From positions 124,001 through 188,000 of the forward strand of contig NC_088338.1 of assembly GCF_036884655.1 (NCBI RefSeq): a stretch of DNA of 64,000 nt, given 5' to 3'. The notes beneath the pieces are model-generated. The model saw only the letters and a program-made list of their open reading frames with translations. It made no database searches and had not been told where the DNA came from. Within the stretch, counting starts at the first letter, position 1, and the number at the start of each line of letters is the position of its first letter. The DNA is from Musa acuminata AAA Group. Taxonomy: Eukaryota > Streptophyta > Magnoliopsida > Zingiberales > Musaceae. The position numbers and the translations under genes are program-made. Shown one piece after another: positions 37,522-49,400 of this stretch.

Positions 37522-38338
37522 CGGGCGAAGCCGCCGAGCTGCGATCGACCGCGAAAAAGGGGTGAAGCGAGGGAAAAAGAGCGATCATTAGACATAGGGA
37601 TAACTAATTACGAGAAGAGGATGTTTTCAAACAACTCCCTCGAAATCTTACATTTTATCAAGCAGTCCTTTCAAGGGTGTCTATGCAATTAAAAAAACTT
37701 TTGCAGCCTGACCTAAGTTTGTGTGGGTCCAACCAAAGGAGGGCCATCAAATGCGCTTTATGATTCGTGCGAGAATAGTAGAGCTGTGTAGTGAAGATTC
37801 TAACACCAACAATGATATGATGTCAACGTGAATCACTTCTTCCCTTTCATGCAGGGCTCCTTCGGACGTCAGACCTAAAACTTTGGCTCATCTTGGCCAT
37901 TTTTAGGGCAAGAGGGAGCGGGGAGACCGGATTCCAGCCCCAGGTGTGGCTCCATTACCTGCGTGCATGGCTACTCCTCCACCATCCATTATTAGGCAAC
38001 GAGGAAATGTTTCAAAAGGAGATGAGAGAAGGAGACGCGAAGAGGCGACGGACTCACCGGGAGACGGAGCAAACGGTCTTGCGTCAAGGAAGGCTGTTCT
38101 CCCTCCTATCTTTCCTCCTCCTCGTCCTGCTGTCGCCTTCCGTCGTAGCAGTTGGAGCTCGACATGAACATTTCATCGTTTGTGATCATGACGCCTATCT
38201 GTAAGTGGCTTTCTAACATGTTTCTTCCTGTTTGTTGGAGCTTTTGATCCTCAAACGCTTGATTTGCTGTGTCGAAGGACAAATCCTGCGTTCTCGGGTC
38301 CTCAGCTGAACCCTTGACCTTTCTGCACCTGGTTGGCC
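37522..38338. promoter_or_regulatory. Divergent promoter region, pfkB kinase / myosin-binding protein
   Basis: 817 bp between the two ATGs. The right half is probably the 5' UTR of the myosin-binding gene and may contain a leader intron: a good donor (GTAAGTGG) is at 38202, with an AG acceptor such as that near 38306. No TATA box is clear for either gene. Confidence 0.5.
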
Positions 38339-40779
38339 ATGGCGGCTGGGGGCAACGTTAAAGCGCAGGCGAAATCTTGCCAGTTCTTCTCCGTGTTGTC
38401 GGCCGCCGTCTGCGAGTGGTACCTGATCATCTTCTTGCTGATAAACGCGGTGTTGGCGTACGTTGCTACCAGATTCGCCCGACTCTGCAACTTGCCAACC
38501 CCATGCCTGTTATGCTCGAGACTGGATCACATTCTCGGGAGCGAGAGACGAGGTTTCTATAGGAACTTATTCTGCCATGCGCACAAGGTGGAGATATCCT
38601 CGCTGGTCTACTGCCATGGCCACGGAAAGCTTGCTGATTTCCGGGACATGTGCAAGGCCTGCCTCCTGTCGTCCGTCGCAACTAAGAAGGCCAATTCCGA
38701 GGCATGCAGGATGCTGGGGAGGAATGGAGAGGATCCGGATAATGTGGCTTTGCCGAACGAGGATCTCGAACCAGCTTCTTCAGGCACAGGGCTGTGTTCA
38801 TGTTGCTCCGACTCCTTTAATCTTCATAGGCTGCTGCAAGCGAAGAAGAAGAAGAAGAAGAAGCTCGAAGCTGGCGTTCCAAATCGTCGAGCGCAGTTGA
38901 GAAAGAGAAGAGTTGGCTACAATGGGCTAGTGATTACCTCCGATTCCGAGTCAGAAATGCCAATGTCTGATGATGACGACGACGACGGTGACGATGGCCA
39001 TGTAACGAAGGACATCAAGGAGGGACGCGTGATGCGACGCAGACTACCACAAGGCACGGCAACGATCGTCTTGGAGGACACTGTTCCGGAGAAGCTGATC
39101 CATCCCAACCCTGTTGCATCTCCGCATCCCATTTTAGATCCCGAGAGAAGGTCCGATGAAGCTGATTCGTGTGACAAACCATTCTTGAAGTCCACAGTTG
39201 CAATCGGGCATGGGTTGGATGATCTCAGTCGCAGCCACGTTGTGGAGGCCGGCCTCGTCGATTTATCTGAAAGCACACCCGAACAAGCTCCTCGAGAAGT
39301 CACGGACCGACCATGTAAGCTCTCGTCGTCTCGATGATAACCATGACTGTTCACAGATCAAAGAATTTACCGCCTTGTGTCATTTGTGCTCCAGCAGCAA
39401 CATATCCAGGAGTTCGAAAGGTGTCTTCCACGAACAGTCTCACCAGCCAAATCATGAACGACTCCATTGTAGTTACACGCAGCGTCCTTGATCACACCGA
39501 TAGCTTCAAGCACGCAATAAATAACAAGGGAATCATGCTATCTCCCAAGTTCTCTGAAATAATTGCAGGCAAGGAATCGTCACGAGGGCAAGAAGACCTG
39601 AAACTGCGGCTGTCGCGAGCGTTTGATTTGCCATGGAGTGACATAATTGCTAGTCCCAGAGCGGAAGACCTCAAGTCATCAGATGCTTCAAGCTCGATCG
39701 GGCTGCAGAACATAGCCAAGAGACTGTCCGTGGAGCGAACCAATTCGAGCTTGGAGACCTTTGATGCAAGCATTGTTGTGAGCGACATCGAAGGAGAGAC
39801 GTCGGTGGATCGGCTGAAGCGGCAGATAGAGCTGGACAGGAAATGCATGAGTGCTCTGTACAAAGAACTGGAGGAAGAGAGAAGCGCTTCGACGATCGCA
39901 GCAAACGAAGCGATGGCCATGATCAACAGGCTGCAGGAGGAGAAGGCAGCGATGCAGATGGAGGCGTTTCAGTACCTGCGCATGATGGAAGAGCAAGCTG
40001 AGTACGACCAAGAAGCGATTCACAAACTCAATGACGTGATCAACGAGCGAGATAAGGAATTGCTGGACTTGGAAACGGAGTTCGAGAGATACAGAAGGCG
40101 GCACAGAGGAGCAGAACCGGAAGAGAAGAGAACGGTGTCAGTAGGTGATTTAGAGTCAACAGAGCTCAGTCCTGCCACCACCCCTCGTTTCATGGAGTCA
40201 AGAGAGCTTCTTAGTCCTGCAAGCACCCGTCGCCGTACGAGATCACTATACCGCAGTATGTCCGAGAAGATCGACATGATTCCCCAGGAAGGTGATGGCC
40301 ATGGAGCGAAAGATCTGGAGTTGGGTTTCGAAGAGGAGAAGGTTCATATTTTAGCATGCTTGAGAAGGTTACAGAACAAGTTTTCTATGTTACCTACTGA
40401 TAAAGTTAGAGCAGATGATACCATAGTTGATGTGAATCTAGAAAATAGCCACAATGGAGTTGAGGTTTTACCTGAGAATGGCTCGTCTCCATCTAGAACA
40501 CACTCCAATGTCGAAGCGAGTACCACCATGGACAATCAACTCTCAGCTGACCAACATAATACTTCTGATGCTTGCAGAGACATGAACTCTGTACAAGATG
40601 AAGTTGCAAAGTTGATCAAAAGAGTGGTGGAACTGGATGCAGATAGAGAGTTCATTGGGCACACTATGAATGCATTGAACTATGGAAATGATGGAGTTCT
40701 GCTGGTTCAGGAAATAGCATGCCAGCTAAAGGAATTAAGAAGAATTCCCCTGGCATCTAAAGAACCTAATGTTGCTTGA
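38339..40779 (+). CDS. Myosin-binding protein with GTD-binding (DUF593) domain
   Basis: Two exons, 38339-39314 and 39395-40779, joined over an 80-nt GT-AG intron; 2361 nt, 786 aa. Plant MyoB proteins are vesicle or ER membrane receptors for class XI myosins and take part in cytoplasmic streaming; maize FLOURY1 has the same domain. A hydrophobic segment near residues 15-45 (EWYLIIFLLINAVLAYVATR) is the membrane anchor. A Cys-rich stretch follows (LPTPCLLCSRLDHILG, HAHKVEISSLVYCH, MCKACLLSS). A Lys run and an acidic Asp run (DDDDDDGDD) lie in the linker. The coiled-coil GTD-binding domain is at about 461-559 (RLKRQIELDRKCMSALYKEL to LETEFERYRRR). The C-terminal coil (VVELDADREFIGHTMNAL) is typical of MyoB1-7. 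The reading frame changes between exons, so the intron is required for a full-length product. Confidence 0.92.
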
Positions 40780-41653
40780 ATCATCCATGTGGTAGATTTC
40801 ACATATCTTCAAACAAGCATTCACCTGTTCCTTGTGCATCACTAAATGTTGTACTCTTGCTCATGCAAATGTTGCTAGCAGCAAAAGTTTTTGGAAGCTC
40901 GATTCAATTTCCACAACAAATGAAGACATTTGCTTACAAATATAAAATGTAAGAGCATGTGATTGCTTGTGACCTTTTTCTGCTAATGTCTTTAGTTTCT
41001 GTGCTTTCTCTTCGAGCCCATCATCTATCATCTTCATAGTTGCCATACTCCTAGCCTTGTACACCTGAACTCAGTAATAAACTTGGGCAAATCAGGTTGA
41101 GTTAGATTAACTACATGGCTTGTATTTGAACACCACAGGTATACACGATGTAAACCTAGTTTTTCAGATGGCTAAACTGAACTCAGAGTGTATATACATC
41201 ACAAGTATACAAGATGTGCATATAGATTTTCCTGGACACACTTATACATACAAATTATTTTCTTTTAATATTGTAACACCTCCAATCTAGTGAAAAGTTG
41301 GGGATTATACGATGTGTTCTTATAAGAATGCAAGATCAAATCCTGAGCAAATAACTCCCACGATATAACAATTTGTAATCAATTGACCCATAGGATATTA
41401 ATAATACTACTCAATTCTCTGCATTCAATATATTTAATATATTTTTTAAAAAAATTATAATATATTTTTTTTAATTCAAATAACATATATATGAATAATC
41501 TCAATAGAATAATTATATAATTTAATCGATAATCAATTCATCGCGCTTCTATTATGTAATACTAAAAGTTAAAAAATAATCATATAAGCAAACCAAGCAA
41601 ACCACGGCTTAGTAAACACTATGACTCATATATTAGTCAAAACTTAGCATCAT

Positions 41654-41658
<5 letters not shown>

Positions 41659-41712
<54 letters not shown>
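41659..41712. repeat. (TA)n microsatellite
   Basis: About 27 uninterrupted TA units. Confidence 0.95.
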
Positions 41713-41715
<3 letters not shown>

Positions 41716-42897
41716 CTTTCTTTACTTTACATGCATTTTAAAATCATGACTTGTTAATAATACTTTTCAAAGTAAGATATATTAAATATATTTTCATAAT
41801 AAAATTATATATAACTAATGTCATATATGCATAAGATATTTTAGTGCAAATATTATCATTCATATAAATATAGCTATGATATAGTAGTATGAATAACTAT
41901 GATCATGTTAGATCACCCGGTTCAAAACCATATTTAACTCTCATAATATAGATAACAAGTGTCTCCTTATGTTAACGCGGAAGAAATTATCTGAAACAAT
42001 GATAAATACTATCAATATCCCTACCTTCGTGTGCTTTTGCTTAAATTACTTCATATTTTGAGTCTTTGAGATCTATATAAATATCTCACAAGATTTGTGA
42101 GTTTAGACACAATTTTAAAATATTTTTCAATTGAAATGTGAAATCCATTTTGTTAGAAGTTCTCTATGATACCATAAGATTATTCTTTATCGAGATAATA
42201 GTGCTTCGAACTTAAAGTTACCGATAGAAATTTATGAAAGCATAACGATTATTAATTTTCATCAATTTAAAATAAGATCGACATAGTAATACTCGATAAC
42301 TACGAGAAAAGAGAAACGATAGATCAAATCGATCGGAACAATATAAAAAACTTGTTTCTGTTTTCTTATGCAACATTTAATTATATTGCTTTCTTACTAC
42401 TACTCTTGTATTTTTTACTTAGTCAATTATTAAATATATTTTGAGATACAATTGAGAAGGTAAGTAGTTGTAGGTTAATGCAGTTGGATCGTAAGATGAA
42501 CGGGTTTTACTTCGTACTAACAATTTCAGCACTAATTGCATTTATGTCAAAGGACTGATTCAGACGCACTAATTGCATTTATTACAGCGGACAGTTTCTG
42601 CACAACTACAGACAAAGCAGCACCGTCAAGCCACTCTCAATCCCCTGGCAATGATTGTGTTATGCATGCCATTGCAATTTTCAGACTCTCTCTCTCTCTC
42701 TCCATCAATGCTGCATTTATGTGGACTTGGACATGATTAATGCTATAAGTAGGTGACAAAAGGACCCTAAGTTTAATGGTTGTTCTTAGTTTGAACACCT
42801 TGCATTAACATCAGACTGTAGCTATTACAACTTCCACTATTTCATCAATGTTTTTTCTTCCTTTTCCATGTGTTCTGTCTTGTCATGTCAATCTCAT

Positions 42898-42919
42898 CTC
42901 TCTCTCTCTCTCTCTCTCT
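42898..42919. repeat. (CT)n microsatellite
   Basis: About 11 CT units upstream of the acyl reductase gene. Confidence 0.85.
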
Positions 42920-43235
42920 TGTGTTGCAAGTGACTGTACACTCGCATTTATTAGAAGATGTTGTAATTATATGAAGTAGATAGAAAGTGGGAACCATCTC
43001 TTTCCATTTTGCCCTGTAATACTTGAGGAACTATATGTAATCACATCAGTAACAAAAGCCTCGCTTGTTCCAAGTTGCATCATCTTTGCATGTCTTGGGT
43101 AGCATATTCTCTTTCTATTTATCTCTCTCTTACCTAAACATCTCATAGATTTTATATCTTCTGAACTGCTACAAGCTCAAGAAGGATGACTTCCTATTTT
43201 AGCCTCGAACTTAGATTGCATGAAGGAGTGGCATT

Positions 43236-43243
43236 TATATATA
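43236..43243 (+). promoter_or_regulatory. TATA box of the acyl reductase gene
   Basis: TATATATA about 173 nt before the chosen ATG, implying a leader of roughly 140 nt. It lies downstream of an in-frame ATG at 43220, which argues against that longer start. Confidence 0.5.
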
Positions 43244-43408
43244 CCATATTATAACCCAACAATGTACCAAACTTGTTTCCCTATCTGCAACTACTCTCCA
43301 ACTGTTCTCTTCTTCCAAACATCAAACCATTCCTCAATTTCTAGGAAGCAGTCAGCTAAAGATCACTCAACTACATTCCCTCTTTGCGCACCTTTCTTCT
43401 CCGCAATC

Positions 43409-45845
43409 ATGGGAGCTTCTTCATGCTTAAGCTCATCTGCCGTCGCCTTGTTCACTGGTGATCGGCATCGCCAAAAGAACAGGAACCCTTCTTTGCTGCC
43501 TTCGAGGAGGAGAGGCATCAGAGTCATCTGCTGCGCCAGCAATGACAGTGTCAAGAGTTCAAGGAGCTGCACCGAACTGGTAGCTGAAAGGTTACCGATG
43601 CCGATGTTGGCAGAAGACGATACCATTTTTGCGTCGAACGGAATGATGAGTTTCGTGCCTTACAAGGAGACAAACGGCACCAAAGTGGATTCCACCCGAG
43701 GGATTGGGATCGCCGGATTCCTCGAGGGGAAGCAGTTGCTGGTGACTGGTGCAACTGGTTTCCTCGCTAAAGGTGATAGTTTCTTCATCATGCATCCGGT
43801 TGACTCCTGATCCATATACTGATCGATGATGATGACGTTGTCTCCAGTTCTTGTCGAGAAGATCTTGAGGATCGCACCGGACGTGGGAAAGATCTATGTC
43901 CTTATCAAGGCAGACGACAAGGAAGCGGCCGTCAAACGACTGGAGTTTGAAGTAGGATCTCTTCGGTTTCTATTTCTTTGCATGAACTTTCATGATTTCT
44001 CCACCTAAACTGGCAACATTCTCACCCGATGCTCATCGGACCTCAGATAATAAACACAGAACTCTTCAGATGCCTGCGAGAGATCCACGGAAAGGACTAC
44101 CGTGAGTTCATGTCAAGCAAACTTGTTCCGGTGATAGGCAACATCAGGGAAGCCAACGTAGGAATCGAACCAGAGTTAGCCGATGAGATCTCGAAAGAAG
44201 TTGATGTCATCATAAATTCAGCAGCCAACACTGCTTTCGATGAGAGGTTCGGCATGTTTCTTCTCTTCTCATGAATCTAAGCGTGTTCGGCACCGAAATG
44301 ATGGCGGTGGCGATGTCTGTAGGTACGACGTTGCCCTGGACACAAACACCATAGGGCCATTCAGGCTCATGAGCTTTGCGAGGAGGTGCGAGAAGCTCAA
44401 GCTCTTTTTACATGTATCAACAGGTACAAACATGGAAGCTGTCTCTTTTTTCCTTCCTCACTTCGGTCTTCTTTGTTATCTTTCAGATACATTGGCACTT
44501 TTATTATGATTATTATACAGCATACGTGAATGGGCAAAGACAAGGTAGGATACTCGAGAAGCCATTTGGCATGGGGGACACCATAAAGAGGGAGACATCT
44601 CCAGAATTTTCAGCAAAAGCTACACCCATTTTGGATATCGAATCTGAGATCAGGTTAGCTTTTTCTTGGGCAAAGACTTCTTGGGATGCTCCCCTAGTTC
44701 AGAAGATGAAAGACTTGGGACTAGAAAGGTACCACAAGCTGCAGTCTTTTCCTCTTCAAGCTTTTGTGTTCACTTGAACTGTTACATCGATCCTCCTCAC
44801 TCTTCAGGGCAAAGATCCATGGATGGCAAGATAGCTATGTGTTCACGAAGGCCATGGGGGAGATGGTGATCAACTGCATGCGAGGAGACATACCGGTCGT
44901 CACCATCAGGCCCAGCATTATCGAGAGCACTTACTCGGAACCTTTCCCTGGGTGGATGGAAGGAAGCAGGTGACTCCATCTTCCTTCTCTTTGTGGTGTT
45001 CCATTTGCCATGACAGATTCACTTGTTCTACCCTGCAGAATGATGGATCCAGTAGTTCTACAGTATGGCAAAGGACAGCTCACTGGCTTTCTCGCTGATC
45101 CAAATGCAGTTCTCGATGTTGTGAGTGACATCTCACTTACATTTCTCCTTACACTACGCTCATGCAAACTGTCTTCGCTCAGGTACCAGCGGACATGGTG
45201 GTGAGCGCAATGGTGGCAGCAATGGCGAAACATGGGTCGACATCCAACCCTGGAATGCATATTTACCAGATCACTTCATCTGTGGTGAACCCACTGGTGA
45301 TCCAAGACCTGGCTAAGCTCATCTTTCAGCACTTCTCAGCCTTTCCTTGCATGGATGCCAAGGGGAGACCGATCGCGGTTTCACCAATCAAATTCTTCGA
45401 CGACGCGAACGAGTTCTCCGCCTACGTTTCTACCGACGCTGTTCGGAGGAACGAACGACTCGCGGCTGCCATCTCGAACGAGAAGATCTCTCGGAGTCTG
45501 AAGAGTTTTTGCTTGAGATCAGTCGAACAAGCCAAGCACTTAGCCAAAATCTATGAGCCATACACGTTCTACGGCGGAAGGTGAGAGACGCTGTCGTTAG
45601 AGTACGCAGCATGTGTGCAACTGATGCAGAGCTCGTTTTATTGCAAACATGTCAGGTTCGATAACAAGAACACTCAAGAGCTGATGGTGGAGATGTCCGA
45701 GGAGGAGAGGAGGAGCTTTGGGTTTGATGTTGGAAGCATTGATTGGGAACACTACATCTCCGATGTCCATGTTCCTGGACTGAGAAGACATGTGATGAAG
45801 GGAAGAGGCAGATCCACCGAACCCCAACTTGGTGCCATTCCATAA
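43409..45845 (+). CDS. MS2: Plastid-type fatty acyl-ACP/CoA reductase (MS2/DPW class)
   Basis: Nine exons: 43409-43772, 43848-43951, 44047-44246, 44323-44423, 44521-44728, 44808-44969, 45039-45120, 45183-45580, 45656-45845; 1809 nt, 602 aa. Reduces fatty acyl-ACP or acyl-CoA to a primary fatty alcohol with NADPH. Close relatives (Arabidopsis MS2/FAR2, rice DPW) act in tapetal plastids to supply sporopollenin and cuticle precursors for pollen walls. The first 60 or so residues are Ser/Arg-rich and look like a transit peptide. The NADPH-binding motif TGATGFLAK is at 113-121. The catalytic YVFTK (Tyr336, Lys340) is in [16 protein letters not shown]. The C-terminal Sterile/FAR_C domain ends with [21 protein letters not shown] and [10 protein letters not shown]. 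The donor-like site at 44654 is not used, because read-through (LAFSW...KMKDLGLER) matches the family. All catalytic parts are intact. Confidence 0.94.
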
Positions 45846-46408
45846 AATCTGTGTTGTGGAGCTATGTATGGTTTTCTTAGTGACAATATGATGTTTCCTT
45901 TCTCGCGCTTAATCTCAATGCAACCACCATGATTTCGGGCAATTTGGGGAAATTAAGCTGCTCACATTTGTGATTTGTGGATCGATTAGAATGTTCTCTA
46001 TTGGATCGGAACGGAGCTCAACGATTTGAGCCGAACCGAATTGCAATTCGAATCTACCTAATCGAACTATTTCTAATTGATTTATAATTTTAAGTAATTT
46101 AAAAATATATATTTTAAAATAAATATATACCTTTAATCCATATCGTTTCAAATATGCGGATTTTTCTTTTTCATCCGAATCCGATTTAAACAGATATGAA
46201 ACCCGATCCGATATAATCTCAACGAAAACTGATCTATAGTACAAACCGGTCGTGCTTGTTCGCGTGCCGTTGTGTGGCGTTTAATTACAAGTCGAAGAGA
46301 CTCGTTTACCACGATCTGTTTCGTCTTCGAACCTGAAAAAAAGAAGAAGAAGAAGAAGACGAAGGGAGAAGGAAGAAGAAGAGGGGCGGAGAGATTTCGG
46401 GGAGATAG
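45846..46408. other. Intergenic region and leader of the WDR11-like gene
   Basis: Acyl reductase 3' UTR, an AT-rich middle, then a purine-rich GAA-type run (46338-46400) that probably forms the 5' UTR. No TATA box is clear. Confidence 0.5.
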
Positions 46409-49400
46409 ATGAAGATGGCGTCCTGGTCGCCGTCGGCGGCGGCGGCGCGATCCCAAGACGCCTGGGATTGCTTGCTGCCAGGGCCGCCCAGCCGCAGTAA
46501 CGGCGGGTCCGCCGACTGCAGCCCTTCCGGTCTCCTCGCCTACGGCGCCGGCAGCTGCGTCGTCGTAGCTGATCCCCGATCCATGCAGCTCGTCTGCGTC
46601 CTGCCTATGCCACCCTCTGCCGCCGCCTCTGCCCACGCTTCCCTAGCCCCCTTTGTCACCGCCGTCCGCTGGACGCCGCAGCCCCTTCTCCGCGACCTCT
46701 CCTCCTACGACGACCCCTCCACCTCCCACCTCCGCCTCGCGGTTGGGGACCGCCAGGGTCGCATCGCCATCTGGGACCTCCGCTCCCGCCAGATCATCCT
46801 CTGGCTCGACCTCGACGCTGCCTCCTCCTCTGCCACCTCCACCCGACTCGGGATCCAGGATCTGTGCTGGATCCGGTCCGACTCCTGGCTCCTGGCCGTG
46901 ATCCACGGTCCCTCGCTCCTCGCCCTCTGGGACGCTGCCTCCGGACGTTGCCTCTGGAAGTACGACGCCTCGCCGGAGTATCTCTCCTGCATTCGCCGCG
47001 ATCCTTTCGACTCCAGGCACTTCTGCACCCTCAGCCTCCGGGGCTTCCTTCTCTCGGCCATCGCTCTCGGTGGCGGGGACGGTGGCGACGTCTCTCTGCA
47101 GGAGCTCCGGATTGCCGGAATGACTGATTCATCCTTCGATCTTCAGAAGCTCGAGAAGGAATCCTCGTCTGGCTCCGCGTCCTCATCGCCACCGGCTCTT
47201 GCTCTTTTTCCTCTTTTCTTTGCGAGGCTGTGCTTTTCACCCATATGGAGGCACATCCTCCTGATAACCTTTCCCAAGGAGCTCATTGTTTTCGACCTTC
47301 ACTATGGAACGACGCTTTCTTCCAGTCCACTGCCGCGCGGATGCAGCAAGTTTATGAACTTAATGCCAGATCCTGAGCTCGATCTACTCTACTGCGTTCA
47401 TCTCGATGGAAAACTCAGCATCTGGAAGCGGAAAGAGTGAGTTCCCTAATCTTTCTTTTCCTCATCACACTTCTCGATCTTCCTCATGTTTCCTTTTATT
47501 TCTGCAAGTAGCAATTGATTGCAATATGAAATATCATCACCTGCAAATGGAGTACTTAGCTTAGAAATTACTTCTAGAAAATCCCTTGAAACTTGGTCAA
47601 ATGTTGTGATATGGTACAAATAAATGCTACTTGAGAAAACAAAGGAAAGAATAAAAAAAATTGGCATGCATTTTTAGTAGATGAGGGTCGACAAGTAATG
47701 TTTTATCAAATGCAAATTGTTTAGGGATCTTGATAATCATGATGTCAGGTATTTTTACTTTTGGTGTTTAGGTTGACCACATTAAGAACAAAAGGTCTTT
47801 ATGATAGTTTTCACAATATAAGGAGTACACAATCTTTGTTTCTGGAATGCATTTCTGGAAGTGTTTCGACACATTTGTTCTTGCGAGGGATAGAAATGTT
47901 ATTCTAGACGAACATATGGAAGCTCTAGGTTTTGGCACAAAGACCACGATGTGAAACCCAAGTACGTCTGCTTCAATTGATGTCTCCAACTGTAAAAGTT
48001 GTAGTTGGTGCTTATCGGATGCCGAACTAAATTTCAAGATAATTCGGCATCCTTTTAGCTCACTATAGCTTTTGCTTAATTTCAATTTTTCTGCTTTAAT
48101 TTTTCACTTTTGCACTTCTGCTGAATCTAGGTCATATATGGTTGACTGAGTTATTGGTAGTAACTTAAGCTATTTTCAGATTGCTATTCCTTATGCTTAA
48201 CTTCCATTCTTGTGCTTTATACTTCAGTTATATATATCATTTAGATATGATTGAATTAATCATCTTGTAGTCAACTAACTTTTAGTTTGAGTCATGCGGT
48301 AGTAACTTAAGTTATTTGCTGCTTTGGCACTTTGATATACTAATTCTCCTGAAAATAAAAGGGACGAGGAATGAGAAAAGGGAAACAGAAATGCTAATGC
48401 ACTTGGCATATTTACAATCCTTTTGGTCTAACATACAAGTTTATATTGTACGCTTTTCCTATCAAGAATCTTGGCTGCGATAGATGCAAATATACAATGG
48501 AAGGATTTGTTGTATGATGCGGAACTTGAGTGTAAGAACACTTGAAGATGTTACTTGTGGGCGAACCTCCTCAACAGAGTTCATAAAAATTGGAATCCCT
48601 CTATGTCCTTGGACCTTGATCCAGTTTCCTTATCCCAATTCAAGATACTTTTGCATTATGAATTTCTATTGTATGCCATTGAACATGCAAAAATTGGGAA
48701 TCCGATCTCACTAATATTATTCCATTCTATCGATACAAAACCAGTTGGAGTTGAAAACTTCACAACAACAGAGCACTGAACAAAAAGGAAATTTTTTTTT
48801 TTCATACCTTTCACCTCTTCCACTATAATTGTTGTTAATCCAATTAGATGCATAGTTAAATATTTATATAGTAAAAGTGGAGTTAAAAGCATGGGCATGT
48901 GCCATAAGCCTTAGTTCTTAAATGTAGATAATTATAATTAAATCTTTTGCATTAGCATGAAGTGGAGTGAATTGCAAGGTTAAAAAATAACATTTAATGG
49001 GGTGATTGCATTAGGAGTAGTAATTAATGTGCGTTTCATGATAATCATAAGTAAACGTGTCCTAAACTAGTTGCACACATTAAGTAAATATGACTGTTGA
49101 TACTTGTATTGTAATGCAATGAACTGTATAGGAAAAAGGCATTAAATGGAATGAATTGCATTGGAAGGAGCAAGTAGATTAATGTGGACTTTAAGATGGC
49201 CATGATTACAATAAATTTATTTATACTGAATATATTACTTACAAAATTAACAATATTTATTCTGTAATTGTACAACTACTCATCCATAGCATGGTCAAGT
49301 ATCTAAGGAAAAAGCATGGCCAATTATCTAGTTGTTTTGTGATAATATTTTATCCCCCAGTCGCTAGAAGAAAATCATCACTGTAACATAGAGTGAATTA

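Larger units (their letters stand above)
40780..43235. other. Intergenic region between MyoB and acyl reductase genes
   Basis: MyoB 3' UTR, then AT-rich DNA with a long TA repeat (41659-41712) and a CT run (42898-42919). The part around 41930-42130 looks like decayed retrotransposon sequence (TTAACGCGGAAGAAATT) but no element can be defined. No gene seen. Confidence 0.5.

Noticed and set aside
39315..39354. Shorter MyoB intron ending at the TTCACAG acceptor near 39354
   Set aside because: About 40 nt is too short and the phase does not fit the downstream frame; the acceptor at 39394 fits both.
44654..44701. Possible intron in the acyl reductase gene after CAG/GTTAGC
   Set aside because: Read-through stays in frame and gives LAFSW...KMKDLGLER, which matches the family at this position.
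46148..47240. Several minus-strand frames opposite WDR11 exon 1
   Set aside because: They mirror the GC-rich coding exon, whose plus-strand product has clear WD40 segments.
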